Positions 18,894 to 29,133 of a DNA stretch of 64,000 nucleotides are shown here, in pieces. The stretch comes from Flavobacteriales bacterium (GTDB lineage: Bacteria; Bacteroidota; Bacteroidia; Flavobacteriales_D; Crocinitomicaceae): assembly GCA_947475095.1 (NCBI GenBank), contig CANJLG010000009.1, positions 1 through 64,000 on the forward strand. The letters run 5' to 3'. The translations under genes were made by a program, and so were the position numbers. The notes beneath the pieces are model-generated. The model ran no database searches, had not been told where the DNA came from, and was given only the letters and a program-made list of their open reading frames with translations. Positions within the stretch are counted from its first letter, which is position 1; each line of letters starts with the position of its first letter.

Positions 18894-20288
18894 ATGAAAA
18901 CGAAACTTACTTTCCTGTTCTTTTCGATTGGTTTATGCCTTTTGGCGCAAACACCTAAAGATCCTGCGTTCAAAACTATTAGCAGTAAGGATCTTTTGAC
19001 GAAAACACCTAAAGAATCTTTGTTCGATTATATGAAATCGGCAACCATCTATGAGGTGAATGTGAGACAATTTTCTAAAGAAGGAACATTCGAAAAAGTA
19101 ACAAATGATTTACCGCGACTTAAAAAGATGGGCGTTGATATTGTATGGCTAATGCCTATTCATCCTATCGGGGTCAAAAATAGAAAAGGTACTTTGGGTA
19201 GCTATTATGCTGTTAAAGATTATAAAGGAGTGAATCCTGAATTTGGAGATTTGTCTGATTTTAAAGCCTTGGTAAAAAAAGCCCATAAACTGAAAATGAA
19301 AGTAATCATTGATTGGGTGGCTAATCACTCTTCTCCTGATAATGTTTGGTTGGAGCAAGGATTCAAAGAATGGTATACCCTAGACTCAAATGGAAATGTT
19401 CAGCCTACCATTGGTACAGACTGGTGGGATGTAGCCGATTTAAATTTTGACAATAGCTTAATGCGTCGAAATATGATTTTATCAATGAAGTATTGGATTA
19501 CTGAGGCCGATATTGATGGTTTTCGTTGCGATGTAGCTGGATCAGTCCCCCTGGATTTCTGGGTTGAGGCTCGAGCTGAATTGCAAGAGGTAAAGCCATT
19601 GATTATGTTGGCAGAGGCAGAAGGCCCGGAAATGCATGAAGCCTTTGATATTACCTACGGTTGGGAGCTTCACCATTTGCTTAATAAACTGGCCCAAGGT
19701 AAAATAGACCCCACTGACTTGGCTTCGTATTTAGAAAAAGATATAAATTATCCTTTACAGGCTTTTAGGATGTATTTTACATCAAACCACGATGAAAATT
19801 CTTGGCAAGGCACAGAAATGGAACGAATGGGTTCCGCTCGTCACGCAATGGCAGTTTTATGCTACGCATTGAATGGAATGCCTTTGATTTATAACGGACA
19901 GGAAACATCTCTTGATAGAAGACTTGCATTTTTTGAAAAAGATGAAATTAATTGGGAGAAAATGGACCTAGTTTCCTTTTATAAAACATTGAATAAGCTC
20001 AAGAAAAATAACCCTGCTGTTTTTGGAGATCGAATGAATTCGGCCCTTGATTTAAAAATACTTAATGATGGCAAACTCATCGTAATACTTCGGAAGTCTA
20101 AATTAAACCCTAAAGCCATTTGTCAATTTATAATTAACCTGAGCGATCAAGATCAAAGTTTAGCGAGCGTTGAGTTTTTAGATGGTAAGTATAAGCATGT
20201 TTTTAAACGCCAGCAGGTGAAAATCAAATCTGGCAAGGCAAGCACCATGATCAAGCCATGGGGTTTTATGGTTTTAGAAAGGCACTAA
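18894..20288 (+). CDS. GH13 alpha-amylase family protein
   Basis: IYEVNVRQFSKEGTF, VIIDWVANHSS, DGFRCDVAG, LAEAEGPE, FTSNHDEN (GH13 conserved regions); signal peptide. Confidence 0.93.
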   Translation: MKTKLTFLFFSIGLCLLAQTPKDPAFKTISSKDLLTKTPKESLFDYMKSATIYEVNVRQFSKEGTFEKVTNDLPRLKKMGVDIVWLMPIHPIGVKNRKGTLGSYYAVKDYKGVNPEFGDLSDFKALVKKAHKLKMKVIIDWVANHSSPDNVWLEQGFKEWYTLDSNGNVQPTIGTDWWDVADLNFDNSLMRRNMILSMKYWITEADIDGFRCDVAGSVPLDFWVEARAELQEVKPLIMLAEAEGPEMHEAFDITYGWELHHLLNKLAQGKIDPTDLASYLEKDINYPLQAFRMYFTSNHDENSWQGTEMERMGSARHAMAVLCYALNGMPLIYNGQETSLDRRLAFFEKDEINWEKMDLVSFYKTLNKLKKNNPAVFGDRMNSALDLKILNDGKLIVILRKSKLNPKAICQFIINLSDQDQSLASVEFLDGKYKHVFKRQQVKIKSGKASTMIKPWGFMVLERH

Positions 20289-20300
20289 TACATTTGAGTT

Positions 20301-21668
20301 GTGAAATTAGAGAAACCTAATTTATCTTTTTGGCAAATCTGGAACATGAGTTTCGGATTCCTCGGAATTCAATTTGGCTTCGCCTTGCAGGGTGGATTTA
20401 TGTCGCGAATTTTTCAAACGTTAGGAGCTGAGCCTGACGATATTCCCTTATTATGGATTGCAGCGCCACTTACTGGTTTAATTGTTCAACCAATTATTGG
20501 TTATCTCTCTGATAATACCTGGCATCCTAGATTCGGTAGGCGTAAGCCATATTTTCTTATTGGTGCTATTCTATCATCTTTAGCGCTATTTTTTGTCCCA
20601 AATTCACCTTCTCTATGGGTTGCAGCTGGTTTGCTATGGGTGCTAGACGCTTCCATTAATATTAGCATGGAACCTTTTAGGGCACTTGTCGCGGATAAAT
20701 TACCTAATAACCAACGCTCTTATGGTTTTGTTATGCAAACCTTGATTATTGGAATCGGAACTTGGGTAGCTTCTAATTTACCATGGATGGTCAATAAATT
20801 GGGCTTCTCAGATGATGAAACGACGGGAATTGTTCCAATGTATGTTAAAATAGCTTTCGCAATAGGCGCAATGGTCTTTCTTATAAGTATTCTTTATACC
20901 ATTTTTACCACCAAGGAATATCCGCCAGAAGATCTCGAAGCATTTAGAAATAATAAAAAAGAAACTAATTTTTTTAAAGATTTTTATACAAGTTGTATCG
21001 AAATGCCCTCGACAATGTTAAAACTCGGCATCGTACAATTTTTTAGTTGGTTTGCTTTTTTTACAATGTGGAGTATGGCTACGCCCGCATTAACTGATCA
21101 TGTTTATCATTCGCCTGCACCAATTGCTAGTAATTATAATCTAAAGGATGCTAAACAGGAGGAATTAGTTAAAGCCTTGGATAAAAAATATAACCTCGCT
21201 GCAGATAAAGTGGGTTCGTCTATGGGGATGTACGGTTTATCGTCGATGGCTTTTGCTCTTCTTTTGACTTTCTATACTGCACGCTTTAAAATTAATAGGA
21301 GGAATATTCATTTAGGGTCTCTGTTTTTAGGCGGAGTTGGATTCTTAATGATGTTTTATGCCACTCCAAGTTCTCTGAAATATTGTTTTATTCTTATTGG
21401 GATTTCTTGGGGAAGTATTTTATCAATGCCGTATGCTATGTTGTCCGGTTCGGTAAATCCAGCAAAAATGGGAATGATGATGGGACTTTTCAATATGTTT
21501 ATTGTTATTCCGCAAATAATGGCGGCTCTTGGTGGCATAAATATATTATATAAATTATTCGGACAAGAAACGATATATTCCATGACGCTTGCGGGTGTAT
21601 CAATGCTATTGGGTTCTATTTCTACTTTATTGATTACAGATAAACAAGCAATAACAGATCATGCGTAA
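20301..21668 (+). CDS. MFS transporter, SLC45/maltose-type
   Basis: GTG start; multiple TMs; QPIIGYLSDNTWHPRFGRRKPYFLIGA typical of the GPH/SLC45-like sugar MFS. Confidence 0.9.
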   Translation: MKLEKPNLSFWQIWNMSFGFLGIQFGFALQGGFMSRIFQTLGAEPDDIPLLWIAAPLTGLIVQPIIGYLSDNTWHPRFGRRKPYFLIGAILSSLALFFVPNSPSLWVAAGLLWVLDASINISMEPFRALVADKLPNNQRSYGFVMQTLIIGIGTWVASNLPWMVNKLGFSDDETTGIVPMYVKIAFAIGAMVFLISILYTIFTTKEYPPEDLEAFRNNKKETNFFKDFYTSCIEMPSTMLKLGIVQFFSWFAFFTMWSMATPALTDHVYHSPAPIASNYNLKDAKQEELVKALDKKYNLAADKVGSSMGMYGLSSMAFALLLTFYTARFKINRRNIHLGSLFLGGVGFLMMFYATPSSLKYCFILIGISWGSILSMPYAMLSGSVNPAKMGMMMGLFNMFIVIPQIMAALGGINILYKLFGQETIYSMTLAGVSMLLGSISTLLITDKQAITDHA

Positions 21669-22311
21669 CATCAAAATTAAGGGCTTGTTATTCGATCTTG
21701 ACGGAGTACTGGTTTCTACTGAACATAATCATTTTCTTGCTTGGAAAAGTATTGCAGATCAATATCAAATTCCTTTTGATGAATTAGATAATGAACGATT
21801 AAAAGGAATGAGCAGGGTAGATTCTTTGAAAATCATCCTTCAACTTGGGGATGTTTGGATCTCAGAGCATGAATTCAATGATTTGCTTCATTTGAAAAAT
21901 GAGAGGTATTTAAATTCTATTCGTCAATTAAGTCAAAAAGATTTATTACCGGGTGTTTTAGCACTGCTTAATCAAGCTCGTTCCAAAAATATCCCTTGTG
22001 GATTGGGATCTTCTAGCAAGAATGCAAAAGCCATTCTTTCTTTAGTTGGAATTGAATCGTATTTTGATGTGCTTATTGATGGAAATATGGTTGAGCATCC
22101 TAAGCCTCATCCAGAGGTATTTTTAAATGGCGCTAAACAATTAGGGCTTTCTCCGAATCAGATAATAGTTTTTGAAGATGCGGAAAGTGGCGTAAAAGCA
22201 GCAAAAGATGGTGGGTTTTATGTCTTTGCCGTTGGAAATCTGCACATACAAAATAGTGCGGATGCATTCGTTTCTTCTTTGCTTGAATTTAATCTTGACG
22301 AATATGTATAA
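21661..22311 (+). CDS. pgmB: Beta-phosphoglucomutase (HAD family)
   Basis: GLLFDLDGVLVSTEHNHFLAWKSIAD, GLGSSSKNAKAIL, IVFEDAESGVKAAKDGG; located between a maltose-type MFS and GH65. Confidence 0.92.
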   Translation: MRNIKIKGLLFDLDGVLVSTEHNHFLAWKSIADQYQIPFDELDNERLKGMSRVDSLKIILQLGDVWISEHEFNDLLHLKNERYLNSIRQLSQKDLLPGVLALLNQARSKNIPCGLGSSSKNAKAILSLVGIESYFDVLIDGNMVEHPKPHPEVFLNGAKQLGLSPNQIIVFEDAESGVKAAKDGGFYVFAVGNLHIQNSADAFVSSLLEFNLDEYV

Positions 22312-24577
22312 TTTATTCGAAATAGATGAATGGAAAATCATCGAACGTTCTTTTGATCCGCTTAAGCAAAAACAAGCGGAAAGTATTTTTAGTATTGGCA
22401 ATGGATGTTTTGGACAACGTGCTAATTTCGAAGAAACCTTTTCGGGTGATTCACTTCCTGGAAGCTATGTTGGTGGCGTTTATTATCCCGACAAAACCCG
22501 AGTTGGTTGGTGGAAAAATGGTTATCCGGAGTATTTTGCTAAGGTGCTAAATGCGTGTAATTGGATTGGAATTAATGTCGAAATAGAGGGAGTTCAAATC
22601 GATTTAGCCACTTCTCAAGTGCTTTCTTTCTACCGTGAATTAAATATGAAAGAAGGTACGCTCAAAAGATTATTTAAGCTGCGTTTGGCTGACGGTAAAG
22701 AACTCGAAATTGAAAGTTTGCGGTTTTGTTCCATGCACAACGAAGATGTAGCTGCAATTTCTTACTCACTCACACCGATTAATTTCAGCGGTATAGTTCG
22801 TTTAACAAGCTATCTTAATGGGAGGGTTACTAACCACGATGCGAATTACGATGAGTTTTTTTGGGACGAAGTTAGCCGAGATATAAATTCATCGGTTGGA
22901 ATGGTGTGTGCTAAAACCAAAAAAACTGATTTTTATGTGGCTACGGCCATGTGCTCTTCCTTTTCGGATCAAAATGGCTTATTGGACCTTGAAGTGAAAC
23001 TAAATGAGTGCGAATTATATGTAGAAAATAGCTTCGGCCATGCACTCAATCAAGGTGAAAAATATACCCTGCACAAATATATATCCATTGCGTCAAGTGT
23101 TAAATATCCATCTTCAGAGCTTGTTGATAAATCTATTAGCTGTGTAAAGAATTCGGCCTCTTTGGGTTTTGATGCTTTATTGCATAATCATATAGGTGCT
23201 TGGGAAAGGATTTGGGATGCTGCAGATATTGTTATTGATGGCGATAGCGCCGCTCAACAGGGTATCCGCTTCAATATTTTCCATTTATATCAAACCTACA
23301 CAGGGAAAAACGCCAAATTGAATATCGGACCTAAAGGGTTTACTGGTGAAAAATATGGCGGTGCAACTTACTGGGACACTGAAGCGTATTGTTTGCCATT
23401 TTATTTAAAAACCGCAGATCCTCAAATTGCTAGGCAATTATTGATATACCGCTATCATCATCTAGACAAAGCTATTGAAAACGCCGAGAAACTTGGTTTC
23501 AAAAACGGCGCAGCTTTGTATCCAATGGTTACTATGAATGGGGAGGAATGCCACAACGAATGGGAAATTACCTTCGAAGAGATTCATCGAAATGGTGCCA
23601 TCGCTTTTGGTATATACAACTACGTTCGTCATACAGGTAATCGTGATTATTTGAAAAAATACGGATTTCCAGTAATTCTTGGAATTGCCAGATTTTGGTC
23701 GCAACGTTTTAATTGGTCTGATAGCAAGAAAGCCTACGTGATGTTAGGTGTAACTGGTCCAAATGAATACGAGAACAATGTAAATAATAATTGGTACACG
23801 AACTACATCGCGAGATGGTGCATCGAATACTGTTTGGAAATTAAAGAGGAAGTGGGCGAGGTTCATGACTTGATCATCTCCGAAGAGGAATTAGCGACTT
23901 TCCGAAACATTGTTAAAAATGTTTATTTACCGGAATTAGAAGGGACGAATATTTTTCTTCAGCAAGATGGATTCATGGATAAAGAACAACTTTCAGCGAG
24001 CGATTTACCCTTGAATGAACGACCTATAAACCAACATTGGTCTTGGGATCGAATTTTACGGTCCATTTTTATTAAGCAAGCGGATGTACTACAGGGATTG
24101 TATTTGTTTGAAGAGCACTTTGATCTAGAAACCATTCGTGAAAATTTTGATTTTTATGAGCCTAAAACGGTTCACGAGTCGTCATTATCGCCCTGTGTTC
24201 ACGCTATTTTAGCGGCTAAATTAGGTAAGGTTGATAAAGCGTATGAATTGTATTTACGTACGAGTAGATTAGATTTAGACGATTACAATCACGAGGCAGA
24301 TGAAGGTCTGCACATTACGAGCATGGCAGGCACTTGGATGAGTTTAGTAGAGGGAATGGCTGGCGTTCGCATTACGGAATCAAGCTTGAACGTAAATCCA
24401 ATTATTCCCAAATCGTGGTCGTGTTATACGTTTCAAATACGCTATCAAAACAATCCATTATTAATCGCTGTTACTCAAACAAATACTGAATTAAAGAATT
24501 TAGGTGATAGCGATTTATCGGTTTACTTAAATGAACAACTTTATACCTTAAAAGCAAATGAAAGCATTACTGTTTAA
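22304..24577 (+). CDS. GH65 maltose phosphorylase (or related kojibiose/trehalose phosphorylase)
   Basis: Start moved to ATG 22304; FSIGNGCFGQRANFEE, GATYWDTEAYCLPFYL, MVTMNGEECHNEWEITFEEIHRNGAIAFGI, VTGPNEYENNVNNNWYTN. Confidence 0.93.
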   Translation: MYNLFEIDEWKIIERSFDPLKQKQAESIFSIGNGCFGQRANFEETFSGDSLPGSYVGGVYYPDKTRVGWWKNGYPEYFAKVLNACNWIGINVEIEGVQIDLATSQVLSFYRELNMKEGTLKRLFKLRLADGKELEIESLRFCSMHNEDVAAISYSLTPINFSGIVRLTSYLNGRVTNHDANYDEFFWDEVSRDINSSVGMVCAKTKKTDFYVATAMCSSFSDQNGLLDLEVKLNECELYVENSFGHALNQGEKYTLHKYISIASSVKYPSSELVDKSISCVKNSASLGFDALLHNHIGAWERIWDAADIVIDGDSAAQQGIRFNIFHLYQTYTGKNAKLNIGPKGFTGEKYGGATYWDTEAYCLPFYLKTADPQIARQLLIYRYHHLDKAIENAEKLGFKNGAALYPMVTMNGEECHNEWEITFEEIHRNGAIAFGIYNYVRHTGNRDYLKKYGFPVILGIARFWSQRFNWSDSKKAYVMLGVTGPNEYENNVNNNWYTNYIARWCIEYCLEIKEEVGEVHDLIISEEELATFRNIVKNVYLPELEGTNIFLQQDGFMDKEQLSASDLPLNERPINQHWSWDRILRSIFIKQADVLQGLYLFEEHFDLETIRENFDFYEPKTVHESSLSPCVHAILAAKLGKVDKAYELYLRTSRLDLDDYNHEADEGLHITSMAGTWMSLVEGMAGVRITESSLNVNPIIPKSWSCYTFQIRYQNNPLLIAVTQTNTELKNLGDSDLSVYLNEQLYTLKANESITV

Positions 24578-26909
24578 AGGCCTTCTTTTGACCTTCTTTT
24601 TTCTTTGTGGCATTAATTCTAATGCCCAGGTCAATTCAACCAATCGTCAAGTTGTGTTGCAGGGTTTTTGGTGGGACTATTGGAACGCTAACTATCCCAA
24701 TGGTTGGTCTAATTATTTGGCTGAATTAGCCCCTCGATTAAAGGATTTGGGAATTGATGCAGTTTGGATTCCGCCTTCTATAAAAAATACTGGAACAAAT
24801 AGCGTGGGGTATGCCCCTTTTGATCATTACGATTTAGGAGATAAATATCAAAAAAATGGTGTGAAAACACGGATGGGCGACAAGGATGAATTGCTGCGAA
24901 TGGTTGCGGTATTGAAAGCCAATGGCATCGAAGTAATCCAAGATATTGTATTAAATCACATCACTGGAGCTGGTTCTGCTAGCGGTGGCGGTGGTGGGCA
25001 AGATGTATCTGCTTTAGATGATGGATCAACCAATAAGTATAAAAATTTTCGCTATTCTTGCTATGCTACTAGCGCAATCAATGAAACAGCTACGAATTAT
25101 TTAGGTCGAGCCGGGCGTTTCTCGAAAAATTGGCAGAATTTCTATCCCAATAACAGCAATGTTTGCTGTACAAACGACATAAATTCACCTTTTTGGGGCC
25201 CTGATATTTCATATGAAAGCAATGCTTTCGGATTGAGTGGAAATGCAAGCTACAACCCAAGTCAAAGCACTGATTACATGCGATCAGGGATGCGAAATTG
25301 GTTAATTTGGTACAAGAAACAAGTAGGTTGGGATGGTGTGCGAATTGATGCGGTGAAGCATTTCCCAAGTTATGCTACGGAAGATTTTCTGTGGAATTTA
25401 CAAAATAATGCGCTGTGGGCTAATGGAACGAATAATATGTTTGCCGTTGGCGAATACGTGGGAAATATGACGGAATTAGATAATTGGGCAAATGCGGTAC
25501 AGAATAGGGCAGGGACCTTTGATTTTTCCTTGCGCTTTGCATTGCAAGACGTGATCACTCAAAATGGAAATTATAATTTAGGTAGTATTCCAAGTGCTCA
25601 ACAGACTAATCGACAGAGAACAGTTCCTTTCGTCAATAACCACGATACGTATCGTCCCACACTAAACACGGTTGGAAACATAACTGGATGGAATGCCGGA
25701 TCGCAAATTGGAACTCAAATAGAGGTTGTTGATCCTCGTGCTAGCTTGGTCTATGCTATCGCGCTTGCGGTTGATGGCGCCCCTGAAATATTTTTTGAAG
25801 ACTTGTTTAATATTGGATACAACGCTAATCGTTTCAACCATCATCCGAATGATACGACAGAGCTAACTACTCATTCCGATATTGAAAATCTATTATGGTG
25901 TCATCAAAATCTTCATTTTAAAGAAGGCGCTTATTTAGTGCGTTTGCAAGCCCAAGACGCATTGGTTATGGAACGTTCAGGAAAAGCATTGATCGCGGTT
26001 AATGATCATTTTACCACCTGGCAAAATGTCACGGCTATGCAGACATCCTTCGCAGATGGAACAATTTTGAAAGATTATTCTGGTGCTCATGGCAATGCTC
26101 AAATTACTGTATCGAATGGAGGAAAAGTAGATTTCAATATACCACCGTGCGATGGAACGGCTCCAGAAGGGAGGAAGGGTTATTGCATTTGGGCTCCGAT
26201 TGGACAAAGTACCAATTATAATCGTCCAGCTCAGTACACGACTCAGGAATGGGAAATGGACGACGATTTGGGCGATAGTGGCGTAGCTTCTTTACAACAA
26301 GGTGGAAAATTACCAACGAACAGTAGAACATGCAGGGTAGTGGGGCGCATATTTTGCGATACAGCCTCGACGGTAACGATCAATCTATATCCAACACAAG
26401 CCACATTGCCCATAACATTAGAATTATTAGATGCGAACTGCGAAATCATCGATACAATTTCGGCGGCTGGCAACTTAATTTTTACTTATTCAGTTGCCCA
26501 AGTTGGTTGGTATACGGTTAGGATTAGAAATACATCCGATAATCAGGCAGGTCAAAAATGTTGGGTGAAGATGAATTATCTGGCTCCTCAAACGGTTAAT
26601 ACTGCTGTGACTAAAAATAAATGTGCTTGCAGCCAAGGATCTGGAGCTGAGTTATGGGAAGAAGGTTTGAAACAGTGGGAGATATTTCCAAATCCGATGG
26701 ATGAATGGCTGCGAATTGAGAACCTTAGTCACGTTCCACAACAAATAGATTATAAGTGGTTTGATGGCAGCGGGAAACTCATCTATGTGAAAAGTATGAT
26801 GGCAGAAGGAGATTTGACCTTAGATGTAAGTTCATTCCAAGCTGGAATTTATTTTTTAGAAGTATCGAATGACGAGGGTACTCAGCGCTTTAAATTGGTT
26901 AAACCTTAA
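24558..26909 (+). CDS. Secreted GH13 alpha-amylase with C-terminal T9SS sorting domain
   Basis: VVLQGFWWDYW, VIQDIVLNHITG, DGVRIDAVKHF, FVNNHDTYR; C-terminus IFPNPMDEWLRIENL...FQAGIYFLEVSNDEGTQRFKLVKP = type A T9SS C-terminal domain. Confidence 0.93.
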   Translation: MKALLFKGLLLTFFFLCGINSNAQVNSTNRQVVLQGFWWDYWNANYPNGWSNYLAELAPRLKDLGIDAVWIPPSIKNTGTNSVGYAPFDHYDLGDKYQKNGVKTRMGDKDELLRMVAVLKANGIEVIQDIVLNHITGAGSASGGGGGQDVSALDDGSTNKYKNFRYSCYATSAINETATNYLGRAGRFSKNWQNFYPNNSNVCCTNDINSPFWGPDISYESNAFGLSGNASYNPSQSTDYMRSGMRNWLIWYKKQVGWDGVRIDAVKHFPSYATEDFLWNLQNNALWANGTNNMFAVGEYVGNMTELDNWANAVQNRAGTFDFSLRFALQDVITQNGNYNLGSIPSAQQTNRQRTVPFVNNHDTYRPTLNTVGNITGWNAGSQIGTQIEVVDPRASLVYAIALAVDGAPEIFFEDLFNIGYNANRFNHHPNDTTELTTHSDIENLLWCHQNLHFKEGAYLVRLQAQDALVMERSGKALIAVNDHFTTWQNVTAMQTSFADGTILKDYSGAHGNAQITVSNGGKVDFNIPPCDGTAPEGRKGYCIWAPIGQSTNYNRPAQYTTQEWEMDDDLGDSGVASLQQGGKLPTNSRTCRVVGRIFCDTASTVTINLYPTQATLPITLELLDANCEIIDTISAAGNLIFTYSVAQVGWYTVRIRNTSDNQAGQKCWVKMNYLAPQTVNTAVTKNKCACSQGSGAELWEEGLKQWEIFPNPMDEWLRIENLSHVPQQIDYKWFDGSGKLIYVKSMMAEGDLTLDVSSFQAGIYFLEVSNDEGTQRFKLVKP

Positions 26910-27916
26910 TCGCAGATTCTTCCAAAGTGCTTGTCGTTATGAAAATGTGCATCCAGTTCTTGCATCTCTAAAAGGAGCGCAGGTGATGGTGCTTGTTTTC
27001 GCAAGGCATTAAGGTCTGGCTGACCTGCATCAACCCATGCTGTATACCAAATTGAACCTACAGCAATAATGGAAGCCCTTAAACGTCGTTCTACCATATT
27101 GTTGAGTCGTTTATGATATTCTTGACTAAATTCTTTGGAATATACCGAAACAGTGGCATTTCCTCGTTGTTCGAAACTATATTTTTGATCGCTTGGAAAG
27201 GAAAGGGTAAGTTTTTTTTCAATACTTAAAACAGAATCTAAGGCATTGTGTGAGCCACGAATAGCACCCCAAACAAAATCTAAAACACTTGGTTTATAGG
27301 CCGCTTTTCCAACAAAGTAATCGTAATCTTCGGCATTAATTTCTACCAATCTACTTTCCCAAAGTCCGTGTATGCCACGTTGTCCCGTTTTTTGTCCATT
27401 ATAATTTTCTGTAGTATGAAGCGGCACATGGGCATCGCCAATGTAATGTCCTATATCAGCAGAATATTTTAGTATGAGCTCAACATTTTTTGATTCAAAT
27501 GCTTTTTGCAATTTATATTTTACCACTTGAATATGCCATGGAACAATCCCATATGCTTGGAGAGTATCCTCCGTAAATTTCAATATAGCATCGTTCCATT
27601 TCTTTGGAACAATCGTAAAAGGATCTTCACCAATTTTATAATAATGATCCAAATCGATATAATGGCATTGAGCTTCACCTTCAACAGCATATCTTCGTTT
27701 ATCGGGATCTACCGAATGTTCCGTTAGGAATTCTATGTTTTCTTTGTAAAATCCGGTCATTTCTGGAGGTAGCGTAAAAATAGCCATCCTGTTGATACGC
27801 TTATGGCCAAAGAAACCCCAATCAGGCGAACTTAGATTTGCCGATGTATTTGAAAATATGAGCGGAATTAATAAAAAGAGTAGGTAGATCTTTCTATAGT
27901 TTAATAAGCTTTCCAT
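26906..27916 (-). CDS. Zinc-dependent phospholipase C / S1-P1 nuclease-like protein
   Basis: WGFFGHKRINRMAIFTLP, IGHYIGDAHVPLHTTENYNGQ (Zn ligand motif HYIGDxHxPLH). Confidence 0.85.
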   Translation of the reverse strand: MESLLNYRKIYLLFLLIPLIFSNTSANLSSPDWGFFGHKRINRMAIFTLPPEMTGFYKENIEFLTEHSVDPDKRRYAVEGEAQCHYIDLDHYYKIGEDPFTIVPKKWNDAILKFTEDTLQAYGIVPWHIQVVKYKLQKAFESKNVELILKYSADIGHYIGDAHVPLHTTENYNGQKTGQRGIHGLWESRLVEINAEDYDYFVGKAAYKPSVLDFVWGAIRGSHNALDSVLSIEKKLTLSFPSDQKYSFEQRGNATVSVYSKEFSQEYHKRLNNMVERRLRASIIAVGSIWYTAWVDAGQPDLNALRKQAPSPALLLEMQELDAHFHNDKHFGRICD

Positions 27917-28616
27917 TTATTAGTATGGGGATTACGTCTGTTTGATCAGGGGTTAAACAATATTTAATATCTTCATTCAAATTTAAATGTTTTAATCGTC
28001 TTCTGTGTGAACTAGATTTTAAATAACCCAAATAATTATCCTTGGCAGATAAGAAAAGGTATTTTGCAGCAATAGATGAATCTTCGATAGAAATAAAATT
28101 CCCTGTCGAAATTAGAAAGTCGGATATTGCCCCAGCGCAAATAGTGTCTTCTAGATTAAATTTATCTTGCCAACCTGAGCAAAGGCATAATATGTTTTTA
28201 TCTTGCTTGCTCAGCCATTTACTTAGAGCAGTTAAATTAAGAAAAGATCCAACCACAACGGTTTCAGCGTCTTTGGCTACTTCTAGTGATTTGGTGCCAT
28301 TCGTGGTCGTTAATACAACTTCCTTGCCTCTAAATTCTTCCTTCATATAGGAAAAGGGCGAATTTCCAAAATCAAATCCTTCAACAATTTGTCCTTTTCG
28401 CTCAGCACCAACCAAATAACCTTTCTTTTTATATTCCAGTGCCTCTTCAATGGTAGGAACAGGAATAATCGATAAAATACCATTATCGAAGGCAGCACAC
28501 ATGGCAGAAGTAGCCCTTAATACATCGATGACAACAACAATCTCAAATTCATCTTTGTAATAGGCATATTCACCCGGTGTAAAGCAAACTTCAATACGTT
28601 TTCTTTGATCAAGCAT
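27894..28616 (-). CDS. comB: 2-phosphosulfolactate phosphatase (ComB family)
   Basis: VVVIDVLRATSAMCAAFDNG, LTTTNGTKSL, ILCLCSGWQDKFNLEDTICAGAI. Confidence 0.9.
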   Translation of the reverse strand: MLDQRKRIEVCFTPGEYAYYKDEFEIVVVIDVLRATSAMCAAFDNGILSIIPVPTIEEALEYKKKGYLVGAERKGQIVEGFDFGNSPFSYMKEEFRGKEVVLTTTNGTKSLEVAKDAETVVVGSFLNLTALSKWLSKQDKNILCLCSGWQDKFNLEDTICAGAISDFLISTGNFISIEDSSIAAKYLFLSAKDNYLGYLKSSSHRRRLKHLNLNEDIKYCLTPDQTDVIPILINGKLIKL

Positions 28617-28744
28617 TTAGTTATGGCTTTAGAAATAGGAAGATAAAAGTACTGATAATTTTTATTGAGTATTCGTAATCATACTAGTAAAATATTTTAT
28701 TGTTAAAAATCAAGTATTTATTCGAAGTAAGAACTATTTAGTGA

Positions 28745-29000
28745 AGATTAGTGTCCGCAGCGGTGGAAATATTCGGCCTTGAATTTCATGGTTTTTGCTA
28801 CTGAACTGAAACTGTTAATTGTTAAAATTTCTGCAAGAACATTTTTGAAAAATTTCAGTTTCAGAAAGGAGTTAAAATTTACGCTGCGGCGGAAAAATAG
28901 AAATTCAGAGCCTTGACTTTTTTAGCTTCGCTGCTACTTCGTGGTGCTTCTTTTTTTGTCAAGAAAAAAAGAAAGTGAAATAGAATGATTTCTCAAGTTT
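28745..29000. repeat. Non-coding element with nested inverted repeats (MITE/REP-like candidate)
   Basis: CCGCAGCG (28755-28762)/CGCTGCGG (28882-28889), CTGAAACTG (28806-28814)/CAGTTTCAG (28856-28864), then TTGACtttttt...tttttGTCAA; no ORF. Confidence 0.5.
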
Positions 29001-29133
29001 AAATAATTGGTCGTGTTATGTATTCGATTTGGATTTTTCTTGGAGTTACGAAAGCTAAAACTTAATTTATTTATAGTAATAGCGATGCATTAGGTCCTTA
29101 TAAGGTAAATTTGCAGATTAATAAACTAAGCAT

